From CBDCUE01 sp965222515 (GTDB lineage Bacteria; Pseudomonadota; Alphaproteobacteria; Rickettsiales; JABIRX01): a DNA stretch of 64,000 nucleotides. This document shows positions 25,516 to 33,793 of the stretch, piece by piece. The first letter of the stretch is position 1; each line of letters begins with the position of its first letter. The stretch is taken from the NCBI GenBank assembly GCA_965222515.1, contig CBDCUE010000012.1:76375-140374 (forward strand), written 5' to 3'. The notes beneath the pieces are model-generated. The model was not told the origin of the DNA and did not search any database. It saw only the letters and a program-made list of their open reading frames with translations. The translations under genes were made by a program, and so were the position numbers.

Positions 25516-26005
25516 TATTAGCTATTTTCCATAATTCAACTGCTTTTTCGGCCATCTATACTTGTCTTTTTTCTACAGTAGCAGAACTCCATTCTTCATA
25601 TTCCTGAAGAGCTTTATTAATTAACAAATTATTTGATTCAAGAGTTTTTTTTTGAATGTTTCTCGTCCTAATATTTTGTTGTCTGAGGGAGATAGTAATG
25701 CCATATTTCCTAATCTATTGTTAAATCATTTCTATATTGTCTCCAAAAGAGGTGCCTTTGTTAATTGCTAAGCAAACCTTATTATATAATTGTTCTTGCT
25801 CTCTTGTATATTTTCTACAAATAACATTCATATAATGATAAGATTCTTCTTCTTTTAAATTTATTATGTTATCCCATAAATCATCCCATTGTTTTTTCTT
25901 CCAAGAATGATCTCTTTGAAATTTAGGCACAAAATATTTTCTGCCATTAGACAATATTTCACCTAAATTGTCGCTATATGTGCTAATTTGTAATTTATCT
26001 CTCAT
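25496..26005 (-). pseudogene. remnant of a GmrSD/DUF262-DUF1524 (type IV restriction-like) gene
   Basis: The first 94 codons (26005 down to 25721) carry a DUF262 N-terminus: GEILSNGRKYFVPKFQRDHS followed by WKKKQWDDLWDNI. The frame then stops. In another frame, from about 25716 to 25496, the end of a DUF1524/GmrSD C-terminal domain can be read: NRLGNMALLSPSDNKILG, then an EEWSSATVEKRQV segment, an in-frame TAG, and MAEKAVELWKIANTT. Intact GmrSD proteins are 500-700 aa, so most of the middle is deleted. By family knowledge the intact enzyme cuts glucosylated or otherwise modified phage DNA. This copy cannot work. Confidence 0.75.
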
Positions 26006-26013
26006 ATTTATTA

Positions 26014-27546
26014 TTACAAACTAATTTTTTTTAGATTTCTGTATTTTACCCAGCTATAAATTAATATTTTGGTCAAAAATATTGCTGAGAACATAGATGA
26101 GATTATTCCAGCAGATAAGGTGAAAGCAAATCCTTTTATCGGACCAGAACCAAAATTAAATAAGACTAAGGCAACTATTAAGGTTGTGATGTTGCTATCT
26201 AAAATGGTTTTGAATGCATCATTGAAACCAGTATCAATAACAGCATAAATTGATTTCCCTGTTCTTGCTTCTTCTCTAATTTTTTCAAAAATCAAAACAT
26301 TAGTGTCAACCGCCATACCAATGGTTAAAACAATTCCAGCAATTCCAGGCAGAGTTAAAGTGGCTCCGATTAGAGTTAATATTGCAAAAATAAAAACAAT
26401 ATTCATTATTAAAGCAGTGATTGCAAAAACACCGTAAATTTTATATATTACTAAAATTAATAATATTACCAAAATAAAGGCAATCAAAACTGCTTTTTTT
26501 CCTGCTGCAATTGAATCAGCTCCTAAAGTAGAACCAACAGTTCTTTCTTCTATGATGTTTAATGGAGCAGGGAGAGAACCAGCTCTTAAAAGTAGGGCCA
26601 AATCATTGGCCGTTTCAACTGAAAAATTTCCAGAAATAACCCCTGATCCTTGCAGAATTGGCTCTCTTAAGGAAGGGGCAGAAATTACTTTGTTATCTAA
26701 TAAAATTGCTAGTCTTTTGCCAACATTTTTGCTGGTTATCTCTCCAAATTTTCTTGTTCCTTGTGAATCAAATTTGAAAGTAACTTGAGCTTGCCCTTGA
26801 TAAATATTGGCACTAGCATCATTTAATGTTTCTCCAGTTAATTCTACTTTTTTACTCACTAAATAATAAGTTTTTTCATCTTCATCTGATAGAAATATTT
26901 CATAATTTTGTGGTATGTCAAACAGATTGATTGCAATGGGGGTTGTGGGATGTAAAAAGCTAAAAGTTAATTTTGCCGTTTTACCCAAAATAGTTTTTAA
27001 TCTCTCTGGATTTTTTATGCCTGGAACTTGCAAGATTATTCTGTTTAATCCTTGAGGCTGTATTAAAGGTTCTTTTGTGCCTGTTTCATCTATTCTTCTT
27101 CTAATAATTTCTAAAGATTGCTGTCTTAATTTTATTTTCTGCTCCCGAATATAACGAGCATTGTAAGTAATGATTATTTTGTATTCTTTTTGATAATTTA
27201 TTTCTATATCATTGCTTAAATTTTTGAGTTCTTCCTCTAATTTTTTGTGATTTTTCTGATTATTAACTATTAATGAAATATGATTATTATCAATAGTTAA
27301 ATTATTGTAGTTAATATGTGCAGATTTTAGTTTTGTTCTGACTTCATCTTTTAAAATATTGATTTTCTCGTTAAAATAAGACTTAAAATCAATTTCTAAT
27401 AACAAATAAGCTCCACCTTTTAAATCTAGTCCCAAATTTATTTTTCTACCTTTAGATTCTGTAAGGATATTAGGCAATATTATCCAGATGGCATAAACAC
27501 ACACCAAGAATGATAGTATAAATTTCCATCTAGCTATGTGTATCAT
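26014..27546 (-). CDS. secD: protein translocase subunit SecD
   Basis: Inner-membrane RND-like subunit that uses the proton gradient to finish export through SecYEG. The 510-aa protein has an N-terminal membrane helix, then GLDLKGGAYLLLEI, the large periplasmic P1 region with RRRIDETGTKEPLIQPQG and LQVPGI, and five C-terminal helices. Conserved segments GIAGIVLTIGMAVDTNVLIF and TLIVALVLFNFGSGPIKGFA are intact. It lies 2 bp after yajC. No secF is seen here; secF may be elsewhere, as in Rickettsia. Confidence 0.96.
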   Translation of the reverse strand: MIHIARWKFILSFLVCVYAIWIILPNILTESKGRKINLGLDLKGGAYLLLEIDFKSYFNEKINILKDEVRTKLKSAHINYNNLTIDNNHISLIVNNQKNHKKLEEELKNLSNDIEINYQKEYKIIITYNARYIREQKIKLRQQSLEIIRRRIDETGTKEPLIQPQGLNRIILQVPGIKNPERLKTILGKTAKLTFSFLHPTTPIAINLFDIPQNYEIFLSDEDEKTYYLVSKKVELTGETLNDASANIYQGQAQVTFKFDSQGTRKFGEITSKNVGKRLAILLDNKVISAPSLREPILQGSGVISGNFSVETANDLALLLRAGSLPAPLNIIEERTVGSTLGADSIAAGKKAVLIAFILVILLILVIYKIYGVFAITALIMNIVFIFAILTLIGATLTLPGIAGIVLTIGMAVDTNVLIFEKIREEARTGKSIYAVIDTGFNDAFKTILDSNITTLIVALVLFNFGSGPIKGFAFTLSAGIISSMFSAIFLTKILIYSWVKYRNLKKISL

Positions 27547-27548
27547 TA

Positions 27549-27923
27549 TTATTTTTTAGAGGGGTTACTTTTTTTTATAACTTTTTTACTACTAGTCCAT
27601 TTTTTATCTGTTTTACTAGAAATAGTAGATTTTAATATCTGTATGATGTTGCTATCAGAAATTTCCAAATGTGCTATATCATTCTCTAACTTAGAAATTT
27701 TTCCTAAAATTCCACCAGAAGTGATTACTATATCTCCTTTAGATAATGCACCAATCATTTTGTGATGATCTTTTACCTTTCTTTGCTGAGGTCTAATTAA
27801 TAAAAAATAAAATATTACAACAATTAAGATTAAAGGTAAAAAACTCATAATGCCTCCTTGAGGTGTGGCAATAGGGGATGTAGCTTGAGCAGTTTCAGAT
27901 ACTGCTTGAGAAATAAAAGACAT
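27549..27923 (-). CDS. yajC: preprotein translocase subunit YajC
   Basis: A small single-span membrane protein of the SecDF-YajC complex, 124 aa. It has a hydrophobic helix (FLPLILIVVIFYFLLIRPQQ, about residues 30-49), then KVKDHHKMIGALSKGDIVIT and GGILGKI, the YajC signature. The Lys/Ser-rich tail is variable in the family. It sits 2 bp before secD, the standard order, and has a likely promoter upstream at 27976-28004. Confidence 0.95.
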   Translation of the reverse strand: MSFISQAVSETAQATSPIATPQGGIMSFLPLILIVVIFYFLLIRPQQRKVKDHHKMIGALSKGDIVITSGGILGKISKLENDIAHLEISDSNIIQILKSTISSKTDKKWTSSKKVIKKSNPSKK

Positions 27924-27975
27924 AGTGGTTTTTTAAATAAATTAGTAATTTTTGTTTTAGTATAAATTATATGCT

Positions 27976-28004
27976 TTTCTATAAAATCTAAAGTAAAATG
28001 TCAA
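27976..28004 (-). promoter_or_regulatory. probable promoter of yajC-secD
   Basis: On the minus strand, TTGACA (28004 to 27999), a 17-bp spacer and TAGAAA (27981 to 27976), leaving a leader of about 45 nt to the yajC ATG. The -35 box is perfect and the -10 box is weak. Confidence 0.5.
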
Positions 28005-28008
28005 CTAA

Positions 28009-28042
28009 TATTTATAAAAATTGTAAATTTAAAAATTACAAT
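28009..28042 (-). terminator. terminator of the sco-fur-erpA operon
   Basis: On the minus strand, ATTGTAA...TTACAAT forms a stem (28042-28020) just after the erpA stop and is followed by TTTTTATAAA. The stem is AT-rich, as expected in this genome. Confidence 0.55.
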
Positions 28043-28052
28043 AGCTGTTTTT

Positions 28053-28394
28053 TTATATATTAAAACTGCTCCCGCAACCACAAGTGCTGGATGCTTTTGG
28101 GTTTTCTATTTTAAAATAACTTCCTCCTAAAGAATCTACAAAAACAATTTCAGAACCGCTTAATAATTTGTGCGATGATGGATCTATTAAACCAAATGTT
28201 TTTTTCTCTGTGGTGATTTCCAAATCATCATTATGCTTTTCTTCCACAAAATCAAAATGATATTGAAAACCAGAACAGCCCCCTCCTGTAACTGATATTC
28301 TAAGTAAAGAATTTTGATCTTTGCTAGAGTCAATTAATTTGGCTAAATGATTTTTTGCATCATTTGATAAAGTTATGTTTGCTTGCATATTCAT
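28053..28394 (-). CDS. erpA: iron-sulfur cluster insertion protein (ErpA/IscA family)
   Basis: An A-type carrier that hands Fe-S clusters to target enzymes. The 113-aa protein shows LLRISVTGGGCSGFQYHF, with the first conserved Cys, and ends STCGCGSSFNI, with the CGC pair. It is closer to ErpA than IscA in the stretch VFVDSLGGSYFKIENP. It lies 7 bp after fur, so Fe-S assembly and iron regulation are co-transcribed. Family assignment is firm; the choice of ErpA over SufA/IscA is likely but not certain. Confidence 0.88.
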   Translation of the reverse strand: MNMQANITLSNDAKNHLAKLIDSSKDQNSLLRISVTGGGCSGFQYHFDFVEEKHNDDLEITTEKKTFGLIDPSSHKLLSGSEIVFVDSLGGSYFKIENPKASSTCGCGSSFNI

Positions 28395-28401
28395 AAATAT
28401 T

Positions 28402-28830
28402 TTAAGGTTGTTTTTTCTTGATTACAAATAATTCTAGGCGATGATCTATCAATTCATAACCCATTTTCTGAACTATGGATTTTTTTAAATCTTCTAATTC
28501 TTGATTAAAAAATTCTACAATTTCGCCTGTATTTACATTTATTATATGATCGTGATGGTCGTTGGTCACCAATTCATATCTTGATTTTCCGCCACCAAAA
28601 TCATGTTTTTCTATAATATCTGCATCTTCTAAAAGCTTGATAGTTCTGTAAGTTGTTGCAATGGATATTTTATTATCTAGTTTTTTTGCTCTTTCAAAAA
28701 CTTTTTCTACATTAGGGTGGTCAGTAGAAGTTGCAATTACTTGAGCAATAATTTTTCTTTGCTCAGTCATTTTGATATGAGAATTATTGTTGCAATATAT
28801 TTCTAGTTTTTTTAAAATTTCTTCTTTCAT
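28402..28830 (-). CDS. fur: Fur-family transcriptional regulator
   Basis: A 142-aa winged-helix metalloregulator. The N-terminal DNA-binding domain has TEQRKIIAQVIATSTDHPNV and the recognition region ISIATTYRTIKLLEDADIIE. The metal-binding site is NDHHDHIINVNTGEIVEF. The CxxC structural zinc site of E. coli Fur is absent (VNTG stands where it would begin), as in many alphaproteobacterial Fur/Mur proteins. It overlaps the SCO gene by 4 bp upstream and precedes erpA. Iron is the most likely signal from the context, but manganese cannot be excluded. Confidence 0.92.
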   Translation of the reverse strand: MKEEILKKLEIYCNNNSHIKMTEQRKIIAQVIATSTDHPNVEKVFERAKKLDNKISIATTYRTIKLLEDADIIEKHDFGGGKSRYELVTNDHHDHIINVNTGEIVEFFNQELEDLKKSIVQKMGYELIDHRLELFVIKKKQP

Positions 28831-29435
28831 AGCAAGTGATTTAATTTATTATATATTTCTGCTAATTCACTATTTCCTGAAAAATGATCAATAAATATAC
28901 CATCTTCATCAAGTAAATAAATTAAATTAGAGTGATTTACCATATAACTGTTTTTGTTATCAGGATCATAGTAATTTTTGCTAGCATATATTTTGTATTT
29001 ATTAGTAATTTCTTTAATATTTTTATTGCTACCAGTTAATGCTATAAAATTCTTGTGAAAATTTTTGATATATTTTTGCAAAACAGCAACCGTGTCTCTG
29101 TCGGGATCTACTGATATAAATACTAAATTTAATTTTTCTTGTTGTTTCTTTTTTAGCTTGTTAGTTGCTGTTGTAATTAAGTTTAAGCTATTTGGGCAGA
29201 TGGAAAGACAGCTGCTAAAACCAAAATATAGCAAGCTGAATTTATTTTTTAAGTGAGATAGGTTTGTTTTTTGTCCATATTGATTAATCAAATTAAATTC
29301 TCCACCGATAAATCTATTTTGATATTCTTCGGCATTGAATGGTTTTTTTGTTTTGTTGATGGTGTAAATGAATGCGGTTATGATAATTACAGCACTTAGA
29401 ATGATTAGGGATATTGTTTTTGAATGAAGTTTCAT
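28827..29435 (-). CDS. SCO1/SenC-family copper chaperone
   Basis: A membrane-anchored thioredoxin-fold protein that helps assemble the CuA centre of cytochrome c oxidase. Residues 8-26 form the membrane anchor. The copper motif is CLSICP (CxxxCP) in LYFGFSSCLSICPNSLN, and the third ligand is the His in YMVNHSNLIYLL. VFISVDPDRDT is another family signature. The 202-aa length is normal. It is the first gene of the sco-fur-erpA run and its start is divergent from the cytochrome c gene, linking both to respiration. Confidence 0.94.
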   Translation of the reverse strand: MKLHSKTISLIILSAVIIITAFIYTINKTKKPFNAEEYQNRFIGGEFNLINQYGQKTNLSHLKNKFSLLYFGFSSCLSICPNSLNLITTATNKLKKKQQEKLNLVFISVDPDRDTVAVLQKYIKNFHKNFIALTGSNKNIKEITNKYKIYASKNYYDPDNKNSYMVNHSNLIYLLDEDGIFIDHFSGNSELAEIYNKLNHLL

Positions 29436-29501
29436 TTTTTATCTTGTAATAAAAGTAATTATATATTATTTTTTGTCAAAATTTATATATGTAATAATAT
29501 T

Positions 29502-30017
29502 ATGAAAAATTTAGAGTTCAACAAAATTTCTGCAGCAATTTTATTAGCAGGTGTAATTGCAATGATGTCTAGCTTTATTACTGACATTTTATTTCAACCA
29601 AAAGAATTTAAAAGAGGCTATGTGATAGAGGTTGAGGAAAAGAAAGAGCAAGGTATATCTGCAAAAAAGGAAGTAGCTAAAATTGTGGATATTCATTTAT
29701 TGATTAAAAGTGCTGATAAAATAAGAGGTGCTAAAATTGCAAAAAAATGCACTGCTTGCCATAGTTTTGGTCAAGGAGAAAAAAACAAAATAGGCCCTAA
29801 TTTATATTCTGTGATAAATAGAAATATTGCCAGCAATACTAGCTTTAAATATTCATCTGCTTTGCAAGACAAATCAGCTGAACAATGGAATTATAAAAAT
29901 TTATATTCTTTTTTAACATCACCAAGAAAATTTGCTAAAGGCACAAAAATGTCTTTTGCTGGAATTAGAAAACCACAACAAATTGCTGACTTAATAAAGT
30001 TTTTAGAAGAATATTAG
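29502..30017 (+). CDS. cycM: membrane-anchored class I cytochrome c (CycM type)
   Basis: An electron carrier to cytochrome oxidase, held to the membrane by an uncleaved N-terminal helix (AAILLAGVIAMMSSF). The haem site is CTACH in KKCTACHSFGQGEKNKIGPN, and the axial Met lies in KGTKMSFAGI. The 171-aa length and the start MKNLEFNKISAAILLAGVIA match alphaproteobacterial CycM (cytochrome c-552). The open frame extends upstream to 29424, overlapping the divergent sco gene, but the Met at 29502 is the family start. Confidence 0.93.
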   Translation: MKNLEFNKISAAILLAGVIAMMSSFITDILFQPKEFKRGYVIEVEEKKEQGISAKKEVAKIVDIHLLIKSADKIRGAKIAKKCTACHSFGQGEKNKIGPNLYSVINRNIASNTSFKYSSALQDKSAEQWNYKNLYSFLTSPRKFAKGTKMSFAGIRKPQQIADLIKFLEEY

Positions 30018-30018
30018 G

Positions 30019-30060
30019 AAATTGCTGATTGCCTAAAATTTTTTTTTAGCAATTTTTTTA
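30019..30060 (+). terminator. rho-independent terminator after cycM
   Basis: AAATTGCT (30019-30026) pairs with AGCAATTT (30048-30055), directly followed by TTTTTA. It starts 2 bp after the cytochrome stop. Confidence 0.6.
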
Positions 30061-30064
30061 CTAT

Positions 30065-30172
30065 ATACTAATTTTGGCTTTATAATTGACCTATAGCCTT
30101 CAATCTGCTTAGCATAAATTGCTTTTTTTAATAATCTGTTAGCTATATGGCTAGCAAATAATTAAAAATAAC
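30065..30172 (+). repeat. palindromic element (MITE), truncated copy
   Basis: The left terminal repeat (with two changes, ATACTAATTTTGGC) and most of the interior are present up to about AATAATTAAAAATAAC; the right end and its terminal repeat are missing. It lies about 65 bp upstream of trkA. The decay suggests an older insertion than the identical pair at 47-48 kb. Confidence 0.8.
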
Positions 30173-30237
30173 AAAAAAGTCTGTGTAAATGTTAAATAGA
30201 TTGCAAACAGCGAATAACAACCTTAACTTTAAGAAAT

Positions 30238-31623
30238 ATGAGAATTATAATTTGTGGGGCTGGGGAAGTTGGCCGAAGTATTGCCAAGCAACTGGTGTTT
30301 GAGGGTAATGATATTACTATTATAGAACAATCTGAAGAATTAATAGATAGGGTTAATAAGCATTTAGATGTAAAAGCTATTATTGGATATGCTTCTCATC
30401 CAGATACTTTGAGAAAAGCAGGTGCAGAAAAAACAGATATGATTATTGCTGTTACTCAATCTGATGAAATAAATATGATAGCTTGTCAGGTTGCTCACTC
30501 TGTTTTTGATATTCCTAAAAAAATTGCTAGAATTAGAACTCAAAGCTATTTAATTGGAGGTATGGAAAAAAAAATATTTTCTAACAACCATATACCCATA
30601 GATGTCATAATTTCTCCAGAATTAGAGGTGGCTAAGCATATTTATGAGAAATTACATATTCCAGGTGCCATAGAGGCCATATCTTTTGCTGATAATAAGG
30701 TAAAAGTTATTTCTTTAAAAATATTAAAAAACTCTCAAGTAGAAAAGCTTACCTTAGAAGAGGCTAATAAGAGAATAGAGCATCTTAATTCAACTTTTAT
30801 TGGAGTTTTTAGAGAAGATTCTTTTTTTATGTATAAATCAAAAAACTTAATAGTAGAAAATGACGAGATATTTTTAATTTCAGATATAAAATCGTTAAAA
30901 GAAACAATGGGATTTTTGGGACACGAAGAAGAAGAATCTCAAAAAATTAAAATAATTGGTGGAGGAAGAATAGGGACTTCTTTGGCTAAAAAATTAGAAA
31001 AAAACGATAGTTCTTCCAGTGTAAAAATTATTGAAAGAAATGTTAAGAGGGCAAATAAAATTGCAGAATTATTGAGTTCTACAATAATAATTAATGGAGA
31101 TGCTTTGGAGCAAGAGATTTTGGATGAAGCAAATATTTCTTCTGCAGATACTTTAATTTCTGTGTCTAATGATGATGAAGTAAATATTTTATCTGCTTTG
31201 CTTGCTAAAAAAAGTGGTTGTAAAAGAGTTATTGCCATAATTAACAGTGCTTCTTTTGCCCCTCTTTTTTCTTCTTTAGGTATAGATGCGATTGTGGTTC
31301 CTAGAGAAATCACAGTATCTACAATTTTAAAGCATATTAAAAGATTTGAATTGGTAAATATTCATTCAATTTGTAATGCGATGGTAGAAATTACTGAAAT
31401 AGTTCTACCAGAAGAGGCTTATGCCATTGGCAAGACTATTTTAGATCTAAGATTGCCAGAAGGTTTGGATATATGTATGATAATTAGAGATGATGAAATT
31501 ATAATATCAACTTTAAAAGATAAGCTTATATCAGGAGATAGGTTGATAATTTTATGTAAGGCAAAAGACAATAAGCTAATAGCAAAATTTTTTTCTGATA
31601 AGCATAAAAATAAATATTTTTAA
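30238..31623 (+). CDS. trkA: Trk potassium uptake regulatory subunit TrkA
   Basis: Peripheral NAD-binding subunit that gates the TrkH/TrkG potassium channel. The 461-aa protein has two RCK halves. The first opens MRIIICGAGEVGRSIAKQL and the second opens KIIGGGRIGTSLAKKLEKN at about residue 238; each is followed by a TrkA-C domain (about 145-220 and 375-455). This double layout is that of proteobacterial TrkA. The channel gene is not in view. A MITE remnant lies in its upstream region. Confidence 0.95.
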   Translation: MRIIICGAGEVGRSIAKQLVFEGNDITIIEQSEELIDRVNKHLDVKAIIGYASHPDTLRKAGAEKTDMIIAVTQSDEINMIACQVAHSVFDIPKKIARIRTQSYLIGGMEKKIFSNNHIPIDVIISPELEVAKHIYEKLHIPGAIEAISFADNKVKVISLKILKNSQVEKLTLEEANKRIEHLNSTFIGVFREDSFFMYKSKNLIVENDEIFLISDIKSLKETMGFLGHEEEESQKIKIIGGGRIGTSLAKKLEKNDSSSSVKIIERNVKRANKIAELLSSTIIINGDALEQEILDEANISSADTLISVSNDDEVNILSALLAKKSGCKRVIAIINSASFAPLFSSLGIDAIVVPREITVSTILKHIKRFELVNIHSICNAMVEITEIVLPEEAYAIGKTILDLRLPEGLDICMIIRDDEIIISTLKDKLISGDRLIILCKAKDNKLIAKFFSDKHKNKYF

Positions 31624-31746
31624 CTAAAAATAGTATTACAACTAAAGACATCTCCAATTTATTTTTTAACTTTTGCTAGTCATTAAGTTTTTTATCTAAT
31701 AATTTATAAAAGCTTTGCAAAGGTTATTTTAGATGATTTGCTATCT

Positions 31747-33138
31747 TTATGATTTTGTTTTTAATCTATCAAAATCAGAGTTATTGAGGTCGTCGCTGTA
31801 AATTTTATTATCAATTTTATTGTTTACATAAATATATAATATGTTTCTTAGGGAATCTTTTTTTTGATAAGAATATTCTCCTATGATGTGTTTTGTTATG
31901 TTTGGAAAGATAAAATTAAGGCTGTTGTCAACTCTATTGCTGTGTAATGAAAAATATCTAGGATAGGAAATAATATTAAATGCTATTATTGCAGATTTTT
32001 TAAGATGTTTCTTGATTGACTGAAAAAATTCAATTGTAACTAATTGTGAGGGTATAGTATGTCTATTACTGTAGGTATCTGCTATAATAATATCGTATTT
32101 TTTCTTGTGATTATTTAAAAATGCTCTTGCAGGTTGAACAATAAATTTCTTGTTTTTCTGCAGTTTTTTATTTAAAAAATATTGTTCTGATATTTTCTTT
32201 AACCCCTTATCTATATCAATATAAGTGTAATTATTGAAATTATCATTCAAGCCAATGGTAAAACCTCCAGATCCTATAATTAAAATATCTTTTTTTCTGT
32301 TTTGATATTGTATGTCAATGATATTGTCTTCAATATATGTTAGATATTTGAATCTTTTTTCTGGATTGTCGCTTGTTTTTGCAGAACTAGAATTATTAAT
32401 GCTTAATATTTTAGAGTTTTCATAATCCAAGTTTATATTATGAATTCTTATAGTAGAATATAATTTATCGCTTTTTATATCAAACTTTTTATGTGCTTGT
32501 TGCTCTGTTATAGCAAATAATGTAATAATTATAGCTATAATGATTGTGTATTTTTGTTGTTTTCTTTTGTTTAAAATAACACTTATAAGAAAAATAGAAA
32601 ATAATGTAAAAATTATTGAAACTGACACACCTAAATAATTTACTAATACTAAAGTAGTGAAGATTGAACCTATGAGAGAGCCAAGGGTGGAAAAAAATAA
32701 TATTTTTCCAGTTATATGAGTTAGTGTGTCATTGGTAAAATAATTTGAAGTTAAAGGGATAGTTTGTCCAAGAAGATAGATGGGATATATGAAAAATGAA
32801 GTCATATATAAAGAAGTATGTAAAATATTGTTATCGCTAATCATTGTTAATAGCTCAAAAACAGTAAAAAATGTCCATAAAGAAAACCCTATCATAAGAG
32901 AAATAGAGGCATTTATAAGATTTTGGTTTAACTTTTTTCTGATAGTATTTTTAGAATATCTTCCTCCGTGATAATAACCAATAGCAAGTGGTAATAAAAC
33001 AAATGAGATAATTATGGCAGTAACACTGATACTACTTCCTGCATAAGGTATAATTCTTCTTAAAATTAATAATTCAGATGCAAGGACTACGAATCCTTCA
33101 AGAAAAATTATTAATAATATGGTAATATTTTTATTCAT
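31747..33138 (-). CDS. membrane-bound spermidine synthase-like protein
   Basis: The 463-aa protein joins about six N-terminal membrane helices (residues 5-215, starting NITILLIIFLEGFVVLASEL) to a Rossmann methyltransferase-like domain of the spermine/spermidine synthase superfamily. The nucleotide loop is DILIIGSGGFTIGLND, followed by YTYIDIDKGL and YDIIIADTYSNRHTIPSQL. Proteins with this fusion are widespread, but most have no proven polyamine activity and some lack aminopropyl-acceptor residues. It could be a polyamine enzyme or a methyltransferase. It is monocistronic, divergent from hslV. Confidence 0.8.
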   Translation of the reverse strand: MNKNITILLIIFLEGFVVLASELLILRRIIPYAGSSISVTAIIISFVLLPLAIGYYHGGRYSKNTIRKKLNQNLINASISLMIGFSLWTFFTVFELLTMISDNNILHTSLYMTSFFIYPIYLLGQTIPLTSNYFTNDTLTHITGKILFFSTLGSLIGSIFTTLVLVNYLGVSVSIIFTLFSIFLISVILNKRKQQKYTIIIAIIITLFAITEQQAHKKFDIKSDKLYSTIRIHNINLDYENSKILSINNSSSAKTSDNPEKRFKYLTYIEDNIIDIQYQNRKKDILIIGSGGFTIGLNDNFNNYTYIDIDKGLKKISEQYFLNKKLQKNKKFIVQPARAFLNNHKKKYDIIIADTYSNRHTIPSQLVTIEFFQSIKKHLKKSAIIAFNIISYPRYFSLHSNRVDNSLNFIFPNITKHIIGEYSYQKKDSLRNILYIYVNNKIDNKIYSDDLNNSDFDRLKTKS

Positions 33139-33224
33139 TTTAATATATATTTATTCAAGTTGATTTTTATATAATAATAAATTATTAATTGGTAGCAATA
33201 TAAATAATAAAAATTTAGGAAAAA

Positions 33225-33770
33225 ATGTTTGAACATAAAAAAGATACTATATATGGAACTACTATCCTTTCTGTTAGAAAAGGTAAGGATGTTGCGATTG
33301 CAGGAGATGGGCAAGTAAGTCTTGGGCATACTGTAATGAAATCTACTGCTAAAAAAATAAGAAAAATAGGAGATGGCTCTATTATTGTTGGTTTTGCAGG
33401 TGCCACGGCTGACGCTTTTACTTTATGCGAGAGACTAGAAACTAAATTAGAACAATATCCTAAACAATTAACTAGGGCTTGTGTGGAATTAGCCAAAGAT
33501 TGGAGAACGGATAAATATTTGAGAAGGTTAGAAGCTATGATGATTGTGATAGATAAAAATATCTCTTTAATATTATCAGGAACAGGTGATGTGATTGAAC
33601 CAGAAGATGGGATTGTTGCTATTGGATCAGGAGGTAATTATGCATTAGCTGCTGCTAGAGCTTTAAAAGATAGTGATTTAAGCCCTGTTGAAATTGCTAA
33701 GAAAGCAATGAAAATAGCTTCTGATATTTGTGTTTATACAAATAATAACTTGGTAATAGAAAAATTATAA
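33225..33770 (+). CDS. hslV: ATP-dependent protease subunit HslV
   Basis: Proteasome-like peptidase of the HslUV complex, 181 aa. The mature active Thr follows the short N-terminal propeptide in YGTTILSVRKGKDVAIAGDG. GQVSLGHTVMKSTAKKIRKI and GSGGNYALAAARAL are conserved. An AGGA ribosome binding site sits 6-9 bp before the ATG. The gene lies 23 bp upstream of hslU in the standard order. Confidence 0.97.
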   Translation: MFEHKKDTIYGTTILSVRKGKDVAIAGDGQVSLGHTVMKSTAKKIRKIGDGSIIVGFAGATADAFTLCERLETKLEQYPKQLTRACVELAKDWRTDKYLRRLEAMMIVIDKNISLILSGTGDVIEPEDGIVAIGSGGNYALAAARALKDSDLSPVEIAKKAMKIASDICVYTNNNLVIEKL

Positions 33771-33793
33771 ACTTTTAAAAAAACAATATAAAA

